Assembly (NCBI GenBank): GCA_900545745.1 | Contig: URAD01000023.1 | Coordinates: 1-25,715, forward strand | Source of the DNA: an uncultured Collinsella sp. | GTDB lineage: Bacteria > Actinomycetota > Coriobacteriia > Coriobacteriales > Coriobacteriaceae | Length of the DNA stretch: 25,715 bases | Direction: 5' to 3' | Shown: positions 15,784 through 22,345 of the stretch, piece by piece | How the letters are laid out: each line of letters starts with the position of its first letter | How positions within the stretch are numbered: the stretch's first letter is position 1 | Translations under genes and position numbers: made by a program | Notes under the pieces: generated by a model | What the model was told of the DNA's origin: nothing | What the model saw: only the letters and a program-made list of their open reading frames with translations | Database searches by the model: none

Positions 15784-15999
15784 TCTCAATCTGTAACATC
15801 TATCGACCGTTTCCGGCTCCAGATGTTACAGATCGAGACGAATTGTTCAGCGGCGCCCGTTTGTCTCAATCTGTAACATCTAGTCGGCAAATAGGGCTCT
15901 ATCTGTTACAAATCGAGACGAACAGAAGACACCTGAATCGAAAATCTAAATCTGTAACACCAAGCCCACTTTTAGCGGCCAAGATGTTACAGATCGAGA
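15784..15999. repeat. Array of three 55-bp palindromic units on an 80-81-bp period
   Basis: Units at 15784-15838, 15864-15918 and 15945-15999. Each is an 18-nt arm, a 19-nt spacer and an 18-nt inverted arm. Arm consensus is TCTCAATCTGTAACATCT; the opposite arm reads AGATGTTACAGATCGAGA. The 25-26-nt links between units are partly similar to the link in the second array (17738-17872). The 447-bp spacer 15606-16052 contains this array, the clpB control region and one 35-bp hairpin, and no ORF of note. Confidence 0.85.
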
Positions 16000-16009
16000 C
16001 AGACCAAGA

Positions 16010-16044
16010 ACCACCACAAAGAGGACAGGCACCTTTGTGGTGGT
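16010..16044. repeat. 35-bp GTGGTGG hairpin, copy A
   Basis: ACCACCACAAAG, 11 nt (AGGACAGGCAC), then CTTTGTGGTGGT: a perfect 12-bp stem. It lies 8 bp past the stop codon of the minus-strand gene ending at 16053 and is followed on that strand by TTCTTGG, so it may also serve as its terminator. Confidence 0.8.
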
Positions 16045-16052
16045 CGCGGTCT

Positions 16053-16739
16053 CTACTCCTTCGCCGAACCCGTACTTCCCGATTCGACGGTCCAGGGCAT
16101 CTCATCCTCGAACAGCCATGTACGGGCAGACCCACTATCGCGTGCAGTCTGCGGGTCAGGCAAGCAGGTCTGTTTATAGGCATCTTGGATACACTGACCC
16201 ATAAAATCGTTGAGCTCGGTCTGGTCGCCCTCCATGACATAGGCGACATCGCCGTCCATGATGTAGATGCCCGGACCCTCATTGCCCTCGTAGCCCGGAT
16301 CGTACGAGACATCACATAACTTTGCGCCGTTTGCAGTGTCCAGCTCGATGGAAGAGTGGCATCCGCCAACCATGTCGTTCGCTTTTGCCCGATAGGACGC
16401 ATATCCGTACCAACGCTTAAATGTTTTGCCCTTGAGTAGCTCGGACGCCCTATCGATCAGGCTTGTATCCGTGGTATAGCGCATGGCCCCAAGCTGAATA
16501 CGCGGATAATTGCTAATACCCAGCACAGCCGGCTGCTCATCAAAATCAACCGTAATGGTCTCGGGCTTGTCGTCGCCGGTCAGAAGTTCGACAGATTGAG
16601 TCACAGGCTTGACCACCGGTTCCGTCACCGCAGCAGGTAGAAATGCCATACCGACAGCGCCCGCGCCAACCACAGCGATCGCAAGCGCCAAGACAATCAA
16701 TCCAATACGGACAGAACGGCTCACGGCAAAACACCCCAC
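16053..16739 (-). CDS. Membrane-anchored exported protein of unknown function (A)
   Basis: 228 aa from the chosen start. A basic start (SRSVR) precedes a hydrophobic helix (about 12-34, GLIVLALAIAVVGAGAVGMAF). It may be a signal anchor or uncleaved signal peptide. The remainder (35-228) is soluble, with an acidic beta-like stretch ETITVDFDE, a middle YRAKANDMVGGCHSSIELD, and three later Cys. I recognise no family. The start is ambiguous: GTG at 16763 has no ribosome-binding site, GTG at 16739 has GAAGG 8 nt upstream (used here), and GTG at 16724 has GGGG about 9 nt upstream. The gene is divergent from protein B and enclosed by repeat clusters. Confidence 0.7.
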   Translation of the reverse strand: MGCFAVSRSVRIGLIVLALAIAVVGAGAVGMAFLPAAVTEPVVKPVTQSVELLTGDDKPETITVDFDEQPAVLGISNYPRIQLGAMRYTTDTSLIDRASELLKGKTFKRWYGYASYRAKANDMVGGCHSSIELDTANGAKLCDVSYDPGYEGNEGPGIYIMDGDVAYVMEGDQTELNDFMGQCIQDAYKQTCLPDPQTARDSGSARTWLFEDEMPWTVESGSTGSAKE

Positions 16740-16813
16740 AATGCAAACCTTCGCCACCCGCACTAATGATACCGCCAGCCAGCACTATTACCTAAAGGAG
16801 CCGCGCGCTCCTC

Positions 16814-16848
16814 ACCACCACAAAGGGGACAGGCACCTTTGTGGTGGT
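16814..16848. repeat. 35-bp GTGGTGG hairpin, copy B
   Basis: ACCACCACAAAG, GGGACAGGCAC, CTTTGTGGTGGT, followed by TTTTCGAC. It lies between two divergent genes, where a terminator would have no obvious use; this argues that the element is a repeat in its own right. Confidence 0.85.
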
Positions 16849-16958
16849 TTTCGACGCTAACGGTCGACCATCTCGCGCCATGAGATTAAACTTGAATTGT
16901 TCTCTGAACATATCCATTTCTGCCTATCCTCAACAGATCTTTGTCTCGAGGAGCGCAT

Positions 16959-17627
16959 ATGAAGCCGTCTCATTCCACCGGCCGCAACGTCATCGCCATT
17001 CTCGCCATACCCATCGTGATGCTCTTCCTTATCGTCATCACGCCCTTTTCTTTTGGTATCGCCTCGCCCTTCGATCTTTGCGGGATGATCGACGCCGGCT
17101 CGCGTGCCACCTCGCTCTCCTTTGTCTGCCGTGGCGTGTTCTACGAATATGCAATTCCCACCGGAAGTTGGCAGTCCAAGTTACCGTTGCTCGGCAAGGT
17201 CGACGGATGCTCCCCCTATTTCTGCCTTGAACCTCAGGCGCTAAACTATCTGATCGACGACCAGCCACTCGACTCCATCACCCTCGCCTACGACTACGCG
17301 CCAAACACCGATGAGCGCCACATGAACCAAGTCCTCGACAAGCTGCTTGGACAGTGCGGGCTCACCGCGGAAGCCGGTCGAACCATCTATAGCAACCAGA
17401 AATTAAAGCGAACAGAACTCCGCCGTGTCGGAAAAATCAAAGGGCGAAACGGGGCCGCCTACTGGGATGCCTGGGCAACACGCGACAAGGGCGAATTCGG
17501 ACACAGCACCTATATGGTCACTGTCTACACCAAAGACGGAATTAAGGACAATGTTGACGATTTCGCGTCATCCAAACTCGGCATCCCCAAAACAACCAAA
17601 CCCGCCAACCCGGATGAAATTCTGTAG
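16959..17627 (+). CDS. Membrane-anchored exported protein of unknown function (B)
   Basis: 222 aa. N-terminal MKPSHSTGRN followed by a long hydrophobic helix (11-34), then an extracytoplasmic domain. Several cysteines (C41, then VCRG, DGCSPYFC, GQCG) could form disulfides. The central region LDSITLAYDYAPNTDERHMNQVLDKLL and the C-terminal GRNGAAYWDAW..STYMVTVYTK look like an alpha/beta fold. No family is recognised, and it is not clearly similar to protein A. The ATG at 16959 has GAGGAG 5 nt upstream; a TTG at 16941 in the same frame is less likely. Copy C of the 35-bp hairpin, with TTTTCG after it, probably ends its transcript. Confidence 0.75.
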   Translation: MKPSHSTGRNVIAILAIPIVMLFLIVITPFSFGIASPFDLCGMIDAGSRATSLSFVCRGVFYEYAIPTGSWQSKLPLLGKVDGCSPYFCLEPQALNYLIDDQPLDSITLAYDYAPNTDERHMNQVLDKLLGQCGLTAEAGRTIYSNQKLKRTELRRVGKIKGRNGAAYWDAWATRDKGEFGHSTYMVTVYTKDGIKDNVDDFASSKLGIPKTTKPANPDEIL

Positions 17628-17680
17628 AGCCGCTCATTAGAATGTCGTTCAGCGAGCACGGCAGCATCGAGCTCGCCCCC

Positions 17681-17715
17681 ACCACCACGAAAGGGACAGG
17701 CCCCTTTGTGGTGGT
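17681..17715. repeat. 35-bp GTGGTGG hairpin, copy C
   Basis: ACCACCACGAAA, GGGACAGGCCC, CTTTGTGGTGGT, then TTTTCGAC. Two changes in the left arm relative to copy B weaken the stem tip. It lies 54 bp downstream of protein B. Confidence 0.8.
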
Positions 17716-17737
17716 TTTCGACTCTGGCGCTCAACTG

Positions 17738-17872
17738 TCTCGATCTGTAACACCTAGCTGCCGTTTTGGACCTCAGATGTTACAGATCGAGACGAAATGT
17801 TCAGCAGTTTCCGTTTATCTAAATCTGTAACAACTACTCGGCAAATAAGGGTCTACCTGTTACAGAACAAGA
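17738..17872. repeat. Array of two 55-bp palindromic units on an 80-bp period
   Basis: Units at 17738-17792 and 17818-17872 have the same 18+19+18 design as the array at 15784-15999. The link between them (CGAAATGTTCAGC..) corresponds to the link between units 1 and 2 of that array (CGAATTGTTCAGC..). Hairpin copies C and D flank this array. The spacer 17628-18101 otherwise contains only the hydratase 3' hairpins. Confidence 0.85.
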
Positions 17873-17882
17873 CAAACCGCGG

Positions 17883-17917
17883 ACCACCACAAAGATGTCT
17901 GCCCCCTTTGTGGCGGT
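17883..17917. repeat. 35-bp GTGGTGG hairpin, copy D
   Basis: ACCACCACAAAG, ATGTCTGCCCC, CTTTGTGGCGGT: same length and arms as copies A-C, with a diverged loop and one arm change, then TTTTCGAC. Confidence 0.75.
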
Positions 17918-17924
17918 TTTCGAC

Positions 17925-17955
17925 AAAAAGAAGCCGCCCCGACAACAGAGGCGGC
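17925..17955 (-). terminator. Rho-independent terminator, probably of the hydratase gene
   Basis: On the minus strand: GCCGCC stem (17950-17955 with 17933-17938) followed by TTCTTTTT (17925-17932). It is the first T-tailed hairpin downstream of the hydratase stop at 18102. Confidence 0.65.
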
Positions 17956-18013
17956 ATCAAGCAAGTCTATTTATTAGCGTCCCTCAAGACCCAACGAGAA
18001 TGCAGAAATGTAG

Positions 18014-18085
18014 TCCGGGGCTCACCCTTTCCCGAACGCGACCCTCGCGAAGCGCGTGAGCGGGCGGGAAAGGGTAAGCCCCGGA
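18014..18085. other. Large 72-nt hairpin in the hydratase 3' region
   Basis: Arms of 21 nt (18014-18034 with 18065-18085) pair with a single mismatch: TCCGGGGCT-ACCCTTTCCCG and its complement. The 30-nt loop contains further GC-rich complementarity. There is no T-run. It begins 17 bp past the hydratase stop on the minus strand. It could stabilise the mRNA end or be a small structured RNA. Confidence 0.55.
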
Positions 18086-18101
18086 CGGACAATTAAGTGC
18101 G

Positions 18102-20402
18102 TTACTCGGCAGCGGCCTTGAACTTGTTGTAGTTGATCAGGCAGCCGGCCTTGACGATGGCACGCTCCTCTGCCGTCATATCGGCAATATAGAGCTCAAT
18201 CTGCTCGACCGCACCATCGGCGCGCACTACGTACGCGGCGATGTTCTGCAGGTCGCCGTCGAGCGTGGTACGGATACCCGGCACAAAGACGTAGTCGCCC
18301 ACCTCAAAGTTGGGCTCGGCCTCCATCTGGAAGGGCACCATGCCCCAGTTCATCACGTTGGAGCGATAGCGCTTGGTGGCGTACTCGTGGACGATGTTGG
18401 CCAGGCCGCCAATTACGCGCTGGCAGCTCGCGGCCTGCTCGCGGGCAGAACCGTCACCGGGCTTCTTGGCATAGAGCATGGAGCCGTACTCAGTCGCCTT
18501 GGCATCGGCCGCGACACCCGCGCCGGTCAGCGCCTCAAACACGCTGGCAAGCTCGGCATCGAGTGCCACCAGGTCGCCCGCTGCCTCGCCGGCAACGCGG
18601 CGCTTTTCCACCGCGTCGACCTCCTTGGAGCGGCCCACGTAGGCAGGGTCGCGACGGCTGAGCGTAAACTCGGCCAGACCCAGCGGGTTGGAGCGGAAGG
18701 AGCTCGTCTCGCCCGAGGGAATGAGCTCGTCGGTCGTAGTGACCGGGTCCATGATCTTGGAGCACACCTTGAGCAGGATGTCGTCGCCGAGAGGCTCCAT
18801 CGCGGGCCACGGCTTGATGTTGGGGCCCTCGACCAGCTCGTCGGCCGGCTCAGCCTTGCCAAAGCCCCAGTACACGCGCTTCTTGTACGGCGCGTCGTCA
18901 AAGGTGTACTCGCAGGCCTCGTCCCAAGTCTCCTCGGGCAGGTCGGTCGCCGGCGTCAGGACGCCGCCGTTGGCAGCCGTCGCCGCAATGGAGCGGGCGT
19001 CCATCAGGGCCACGGCGCTCAGCTGACCGTTGCCCGGCTTGGAACCCTCGCGATTGGGGAAGTTGCGCGTGGTGTGGCGGATCGAAAGGCCGTTGTTGGC
19101 AGGCGTGTCGCCGGCGCCGAAGCACGGGCCGCAGAATGCCGTGCGCACAATCGCGCCGGCCTCCATAAGGTCGTAGATGTAGCCGCGGCGTGTAAGCTCG
19201 AGCGCCACGGGCTGGCTCGTGGGATAGACCGACAGCGAAAACTCGCCGCAGCCGGTGTTGGCGCCCTTAAGCACGCGGGCAGCCTGGACCACGGAGTCGT
19301 AGTTGCCGCCCGAGCAGCCGGCGATGACGCCCTGCTGCACGTGCAGCTTGCCGTCGACGATCTTGTCGAGCAGGCTAAAGTGCGTCTTACCCTCGCCGAT
19401 CTTGGCGGCCTCGAGCTCGACCTCATGCAGGATGTCCTCGAGGTTCTCGTTGAGCTCGTCAATCTCAAAGCCGTTAGAAGGATGGAACGGCAGCGCGATC
19501 ATGGGCTTGATGCTCGACAGGTCGACCTCGACGCAGCCGTCGTAGTAGGCGACATCGGCGGGCTTGAGCTCGCGGTAGTCGTCGCCGCGGCCGTGCATGG
19601 TCAAAAACGCGCGCGTGTCCTCGTCGGTGGCCCAGATGCTCGACAGGCAGGTGGTCTCGGTGGTCATGACGTCGACGCCGTTGCGATAATCGGTCGTCAT
19701 GCTCGCAATGCCGGGGCCCACGAACTCCATGACCCTGTTCTTAACGTAACCCTTGGCAAAGACGGCGCGGATGATGGCGAGCGCCACATCGTGTGGGCCA
19801 ACGCCGGGGCGCGGGGCGCCCGTGAGGTAGATGGCAACGACGCCGGGATAGGCAACGTCGTAGGTGTCGCGCAGCAGCTGCTTTGCCAGCTCGCCACCGC
19901 CCTCGCCCACGGCCATGGTGCCCAGAGCGCCGTAGCGGGTGTGCGAGTCGGAGCCCAGGATCATCTTGCCACAGCCGGCGAAGTTCTCACGCATAAAGGA
20001 GTGGATGACGGCGATGTGCGGCGGGACGAAGATGCCGCCGTACTTCTTGGCCGCGGAAAGGCCAAAGACGTGGTCGTCCTCATTGATGGTGCCTCCCACG
20101 GCGCACAGCGAGTTATGGCAGTTGGTGAGCACGTAGGGCAGCGGGAACTGCTCCATGCCCGAGGCGCGCGCCGTCTGGATGATGCCAACGAAGGTGATGT
20201 CGTGGCTCGCCATGGCGTCAAAGCGAATCTTGAGTGCCTCGGGGTCACCCGACGTGTTATGTGCCTGGAGGATCGAATACGCGATGGTGCCGCGCTTGGC
20301 ATCCTCGGGCGTCTGCGTAATACCGCGCTCGGCAGCCTCGGCCGCAGGCACAACCTCGCTGCCGCCGCGCAGGTAGATGCCGTCCTCGTACAGCTTGACC
20401 AT
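18102..20402 (-). CDS. Aconitase-superfamily hydratase (YbhJ-like)
   Basis: 766 aa. Aconitase-fold enzymes use a [4Fe-4S] cluster to dehydrate and rehydrate hydroxy acids. The cluster ligands are apparent: C363 (AGCSGGNYDS), C424 and C427 (FCGPCFGAG), with the spacing of true aconitases. SDSHT (151-155) and GDGSAREQAAS (649-659) match the substrate-binding and catalytic-serine motifs. The overall layout and the N-terminus (LYEDGIYLRGG) resemble E. coli YbhJ, a putative hydratase of unproven substrate, rather than AcnA or AcnB. The frame is open to 20600, but the ATG at 20402 has GGGAG upstream and matches the family's beginning. No citrate-cycle gene is adjacent, so the physiological substrate is open. 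Confidence 0.85.
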   Translation of the reverse strand: MVKLYEDGIYLRGGSEVVPAAEAAERGITQTPEDAKRGTIAYSILQAHNTSGDPEALKIRFDAMASHDITFVGIIQTARASGMEQFPLPYVLTNCHNSLCAVGGTINEDDHVFGLSAAKKYGGIFVPPHIAVIHSFMRENFAGCGKMILGSDSHTRYGALGTMAVGEGGGELAKQLLRDTYDVAYPGVVAIYLTGAPRPGVGPHDVALAIIRAVFAKGYVKNRVMEFVGPGIASMTTDYRNGVDVMTTETTCLSSIWATDEDTRAFLTMHGRGDDYRELKPADVAYYDGCVEVDLSSIKPMIALPFHPSNGFEIDELNENLEDILHEVELEAAKIGEGKTHFSLLDKIVDGKLHVQQGVIAGCSGGNYDSVVQAARVLKGANTGCGEFSLSVYPTSQPVALELTRRGYIYDLMEAGAIVRTAFCGPCFGAGDTPANNGLSIRHTTRNFPNREGSKPGNGQLSAVALMDARSIAATAANGGVLTPATDLPEETWDEACEYTFDDAPYKKRVYWGFGKAEPADELVEGPNIKPWPAMEPLGDDILLKVCSKIMDPVTTTDELIPSGETSSFRSNPLGLAEFTLSRRDPAYVGRSKEVDAVEKRRVAGEAAGDLVALDAELASVFEALTGAGVAADAKATEYGSMLYAKKPGDGSAREQAASCQRVIGGLANIVHEYATKRYRSNVMNWGMVPFQMEAEPNFEVGDYVFVPGIRTTLDGDLQNIAAYVVRADGAVEQIELYIADMTAEERAIVKAGCLINYNKFKAAAE

Positions 20403-20417
20403 ACTGTCTCCCACTCT

Positions 20418-20434
20418 GCCCAAAAGATTTGGGC
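20418..20434 (-). other. Small hairpin in the hydratase leader
   Basis: GCCCAAA-AGA-TTTGGGC, a perfect 7-bp stem, lies 16 bp upstream of the hydratase start codon and about 4 nt from its GGGAG. It may affect translation initiation. Confidence 0.35.
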
Positions 20435-20643
20435 GCCTAGCATACATTCGTTCAATATCGTGCCATAGAACGGTTGCGAGTGGGTTACGAATCTGCACGT
20501 TCACTTTATCTCGGTAAAGCATAGAACGAGCCCGGTGTAGTGACATCAGACTTAGTGCAAGGAGTGTCCCAAAGTGCCGGCACAAAAGGAACGTCCCCAA
20601 GCGCCAGCCAAAGCAACGCCGCAGGTTGAGGACGGACAGCGAG

Positions 20644-20740
20644 CGGGCCGCATTTGAGGCAAGGTGACGTGAAACGAAAGGGCGCTGACCTTCTGGTCGC
20701 GCCCTTGAAGTTGAACGTCAGATTGTCCAAATGCGGCCCG
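20644..20740. other. 97-bp multi-segment palindrome, candidate structured RNA or MITE-like element
   Basis: Outer arms CGGGCCGCATTTG (20644-20656) and CAAATGCGGCCCG (20728-20740) are perfect. Inside, TGACGT (20665) pairs with ACGTCA (20715). Further in, AAGGGCGC (20678) pairs with GCGCCCTT (20699), and GACC/GGTC closes a TTCT tetraloop. Small internal loops separate the helices. It lies in the 380-bp gap 20403-20782, downstream of hspR. No ORF and no T-run. Confidence 0.65.
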
Positions 20741-20754
20741 CGCAGCGTCGAGCC

Positions 20755-20782
20755 GTTACGCCGTTCGGCAGAACGGCGTAAC
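20755..20782. repeat. CGCCGTTC hairpin, copy 2, at the hspR stop codon
   Basis: Perfect 12-bp stem GTTACGCCGTTC/GAACGGCGTAAC with a 4-nt loop; it begins directly after the hspR stop codon. Its core differs from the hypA-leader hairpin (4360-4381) only at one loop base and at the outer pairs. It probably marks the 3' end of the heat-shock transcript, although no T-run follows. Confidence 0.65.
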
Positions 20783-21199
20783 CTAGAGATCCCCGCCGGC
20801 ACCCAGCAGCTTGCGCATGACCTGTTCGGGGTTAACCGAGCCGTCGCGCGGGGCCAGGGCGGTGATCTTCTTCTGCATCTTGTACTCGTGCAGCTCGTCC
20901 TCGAGCTGGCGCACGCGGGCGCGGAGCTTTTCGTTCTCGCGCTCGCGCTCCTCGGCACGCTCCTTCATATCGAGGATGCGCACCACGCCGGCAAGGTTGA
21001 TGCCCTCGTCGGTCAGCTGGTTGATGAGCTCCAGGCGCTCGATATCGGCACGCGAATACAGACGCGTGTTGCCGCCCGAGCGCTGGGGGTTCACCAGGCC
21101 CTTGGACTCGTAGACGCGCAGAGTCTGCGGATGCATGCCGGTCAACTCGGCCGCCACGCTGATCATGTACAGCGGTTTATTCCTATTGTCCTCGGCCAT
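20783..21199 (-). CDS. hspR: Heat-shock repressor HspR (MerR family)
   Basis: 138 aa. In actinobacteria HspR represses dnaK and clpB operons, with DnaK acting as co-repressor. The MerR-type helix-turn-helix is at residues 11-37 (YMISVAAELTGMHPQTLRVYESKGLV), followed by the wing RSGGNTRLYSRADIERL (41-57). LTDEGINLAGVVRIL completes the DNA-binding domain. Residues about 77-110 form a Glu/Arg-rich dimerisation coiled coil. The tail ends KLLGAGGDL. It is the last gene of the dnaK-grpE-dnaJ-hspR cluster, 72 bp after dnaJ, as expected for autoregulation. Its probable targets are the 27-bp elements at 15695-15721 and 25193-25219. Confidence 0.95.
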   Translation of the reverse strand: MAEDNRNKPLYMISVAAELTGMHPQTLRVYESKGLVNPQRSGGNTRLYSRADIERLELINQLTDEGINLAGVVRILDMKERAEERERENEKLRARVRQLEDELHEYKMQKKITALAPRDGSVNPEQVMRKLLGAGGDL

Positions 21200-21271
21200 G
21201 CTACCTGACCCCTTTCCGTCTCGTTATCGTCCATCATAAGCCCGCGGGCGCGGGTGTGCGCCACGACCGCC

Positions 21272-22237
21272 CTAGTACGTCGCCTTGTAACGGTTGACCT
21301 TCTCGCGATAATCGCGCGTGTCGGCCTCGCGCAGCTTGGTCATAGCATCGCGCTCGTCATCGGACAGGTTCGTGGGGACCTGTACCTTGATTTCGACGAG
21401 CAGCGCACCGGTGCGGCCGCGATGCTTAACGTCGGGCGCGCCCATTTCCTTAAAGCGGAACTTCTTGCCCGTCTGGGTACCCGCGGGCACCTTCAGACGA
21501 ACCGTCGCGCCGCCGGGCGTGGGCACGTCCACCGTGCAGCCGAGCGCCGCCTCGTAGACCGAGACCGGCACCTCCATGGTTACGTCGGCGCCTTTGCGCT
21601 TAAACAGCGGGTGCTCCTCCACATGCGTGGTCACGACCAGGTCGCCGCGCTCGCCTCCGGCAACGCCGTACTCGCCGCGACGTTTGTAACGCAGCTTGCC
21701 TCCGTCGACCGCGCCCGCAGGCACCGAGACCGTAATGGTCTGCTGCTCGCCCGTCGAGGGAATGCGGTAGGTAACCTTGTGCGTCACGCCGCGAAACGCG
21801 TCCTCGGCCGTTACGTCGACAGTCAGCGACAGGTCGCCGCCCTTGCGAGCACGGCTGCGGCCAGCGCCGGCACCGGCAGCGCCCGCAGCCCCGGCAAAGC
21901 CCGAGCCCCAATCACTGCCCCAGGCGCCGTTGCCGCTAAAGATGCTGTCGAAAATGTCGCCCCAGCCGCTGGCACCCGCGCCGGCACCGTAGCCGCCGCC
22001 ATACGCGCCGCCCGCGCCCGGCATACCGCCGAACATGAGCATCTGGTCGTACTCTTTGCGCTTCTTCTCGTCCGAAAGCGTCTCATAGGCCTCGCTGATC
22101 TCCTTAAACTTGGCCTCGTCGCCGCCGGCATCGGGGTGATATTTTTGCGCGAGCTTGCGAAACGCGCTCTTGATCTCTTTGTCGGAGGCGCTCTTGGATA
22201 CGCCCAGGATGTCATAGAAGGTTTTGCCTGCAGCCAT
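21272..22237 (-). CDS. dnaJ: DnaJ/CbpA-type co-chaperone lacking the zinc-finger domain
   Basis: 321 aa. The J domain (5-70) carries the HPD tripeptide at 34-36, which stimulates DnaK ATPase. A Gly/Ala/Phe-rich linker (71-132) leads straight into the C-terminal beta domains (about 135-310: GGDLSLTVDVTAEDAFRG, VPAGAVDGGKLRYKRRGE, LKVPAGTQTGKKFR). The four CxxCxGxG zinc motifs of full DnaJ are absent; the protein has a single Cys (ALGCTVDV). It is therefore class II (CbpA-like). The start at 22237 has GGAGAGGAG upstream. It is separated from grpE by a 108-bp gap containing a strong hairpin and precedes hspR. A canonical DnaJ is likely to be encoded elsewhere. Confidence 0.93.
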   Translation of the reverse strand: MAAGKTFYDILGVSKSASDKEIKSAFRKLAQKYHPDAGGDEAKFKEISEAYETLSDEKKRKEYDQMLMFGGMPGAGGAYGGGYGAGAGASGWGDIFDSIFSGNGAWGSDWGSGFAGAAGAAGAGAGRSRARKGGDLSLTVDVTAEDAFRGVTHKVTYRIPSTGEQQTITVSVPAGAVDGGKLRYKRRGEYGVAGGERGDLVVTTHVEEHPLFKRKGADVTMEVPVSVYEAALGCTVDVPTPGGATVRLKVPAGTQTGKKFRFKEMGAPDVKHRGRTGALLVEIKVQVPTNLSDDERDAMTKLREADTRDYREKVNRYKATY

Positions 22238-22310
22238 CGTAGCTCCTCTCCTGTTACGTCCGCCGTCACTGCTGACGACGGCTCATGCTTTCATATGGCA
22301 CTAGGCCAGA

Positions 22311-22340
22311 AAGGGCCCCGGGTGTTGCCCCGGGGCCCTT
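22311..22340 (-). terminator. GC-rich hairpin between grpE and dnaJ
   Basis: Perfect 12-bp stem AAGGGCCCCGGG (22311-22322) with CCCGGGGCCCTT (22329-22340), 6-nt loop; on the minus strand it is followed by TCTGG after the stem's own TTT. It lies 5 bp past the grpE stop. It may end or attenuate the dnaK-grpE transcript and lower dnaJ-hspR expression. Confidence 0.65.
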
Positions 22341-22345
22341 CTCAA

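Noticed and set aside
15784..17872. CRISPR array
   Set aside because: The units are 55-bp inverted repeats with variable interiors on an 80-bp period, only two or three in a row; there are no identical direct repeats with unique spacers and no cas genes.
18387..20468. 693-aa open frame antisense to the hydratase
   Set aside because: Same codon-bias artefact; composition rich in His/Arg/Gly without motifs, and the opposite strand holds a clear aconitase-family gene.
20403..20600. N-terminal extension of the hydratase to 20600
   Set aside because: The extra residues do not resemble aconitase-family N-termini; the ATG at 20402 has a ribosome-binding site and gives the family length.
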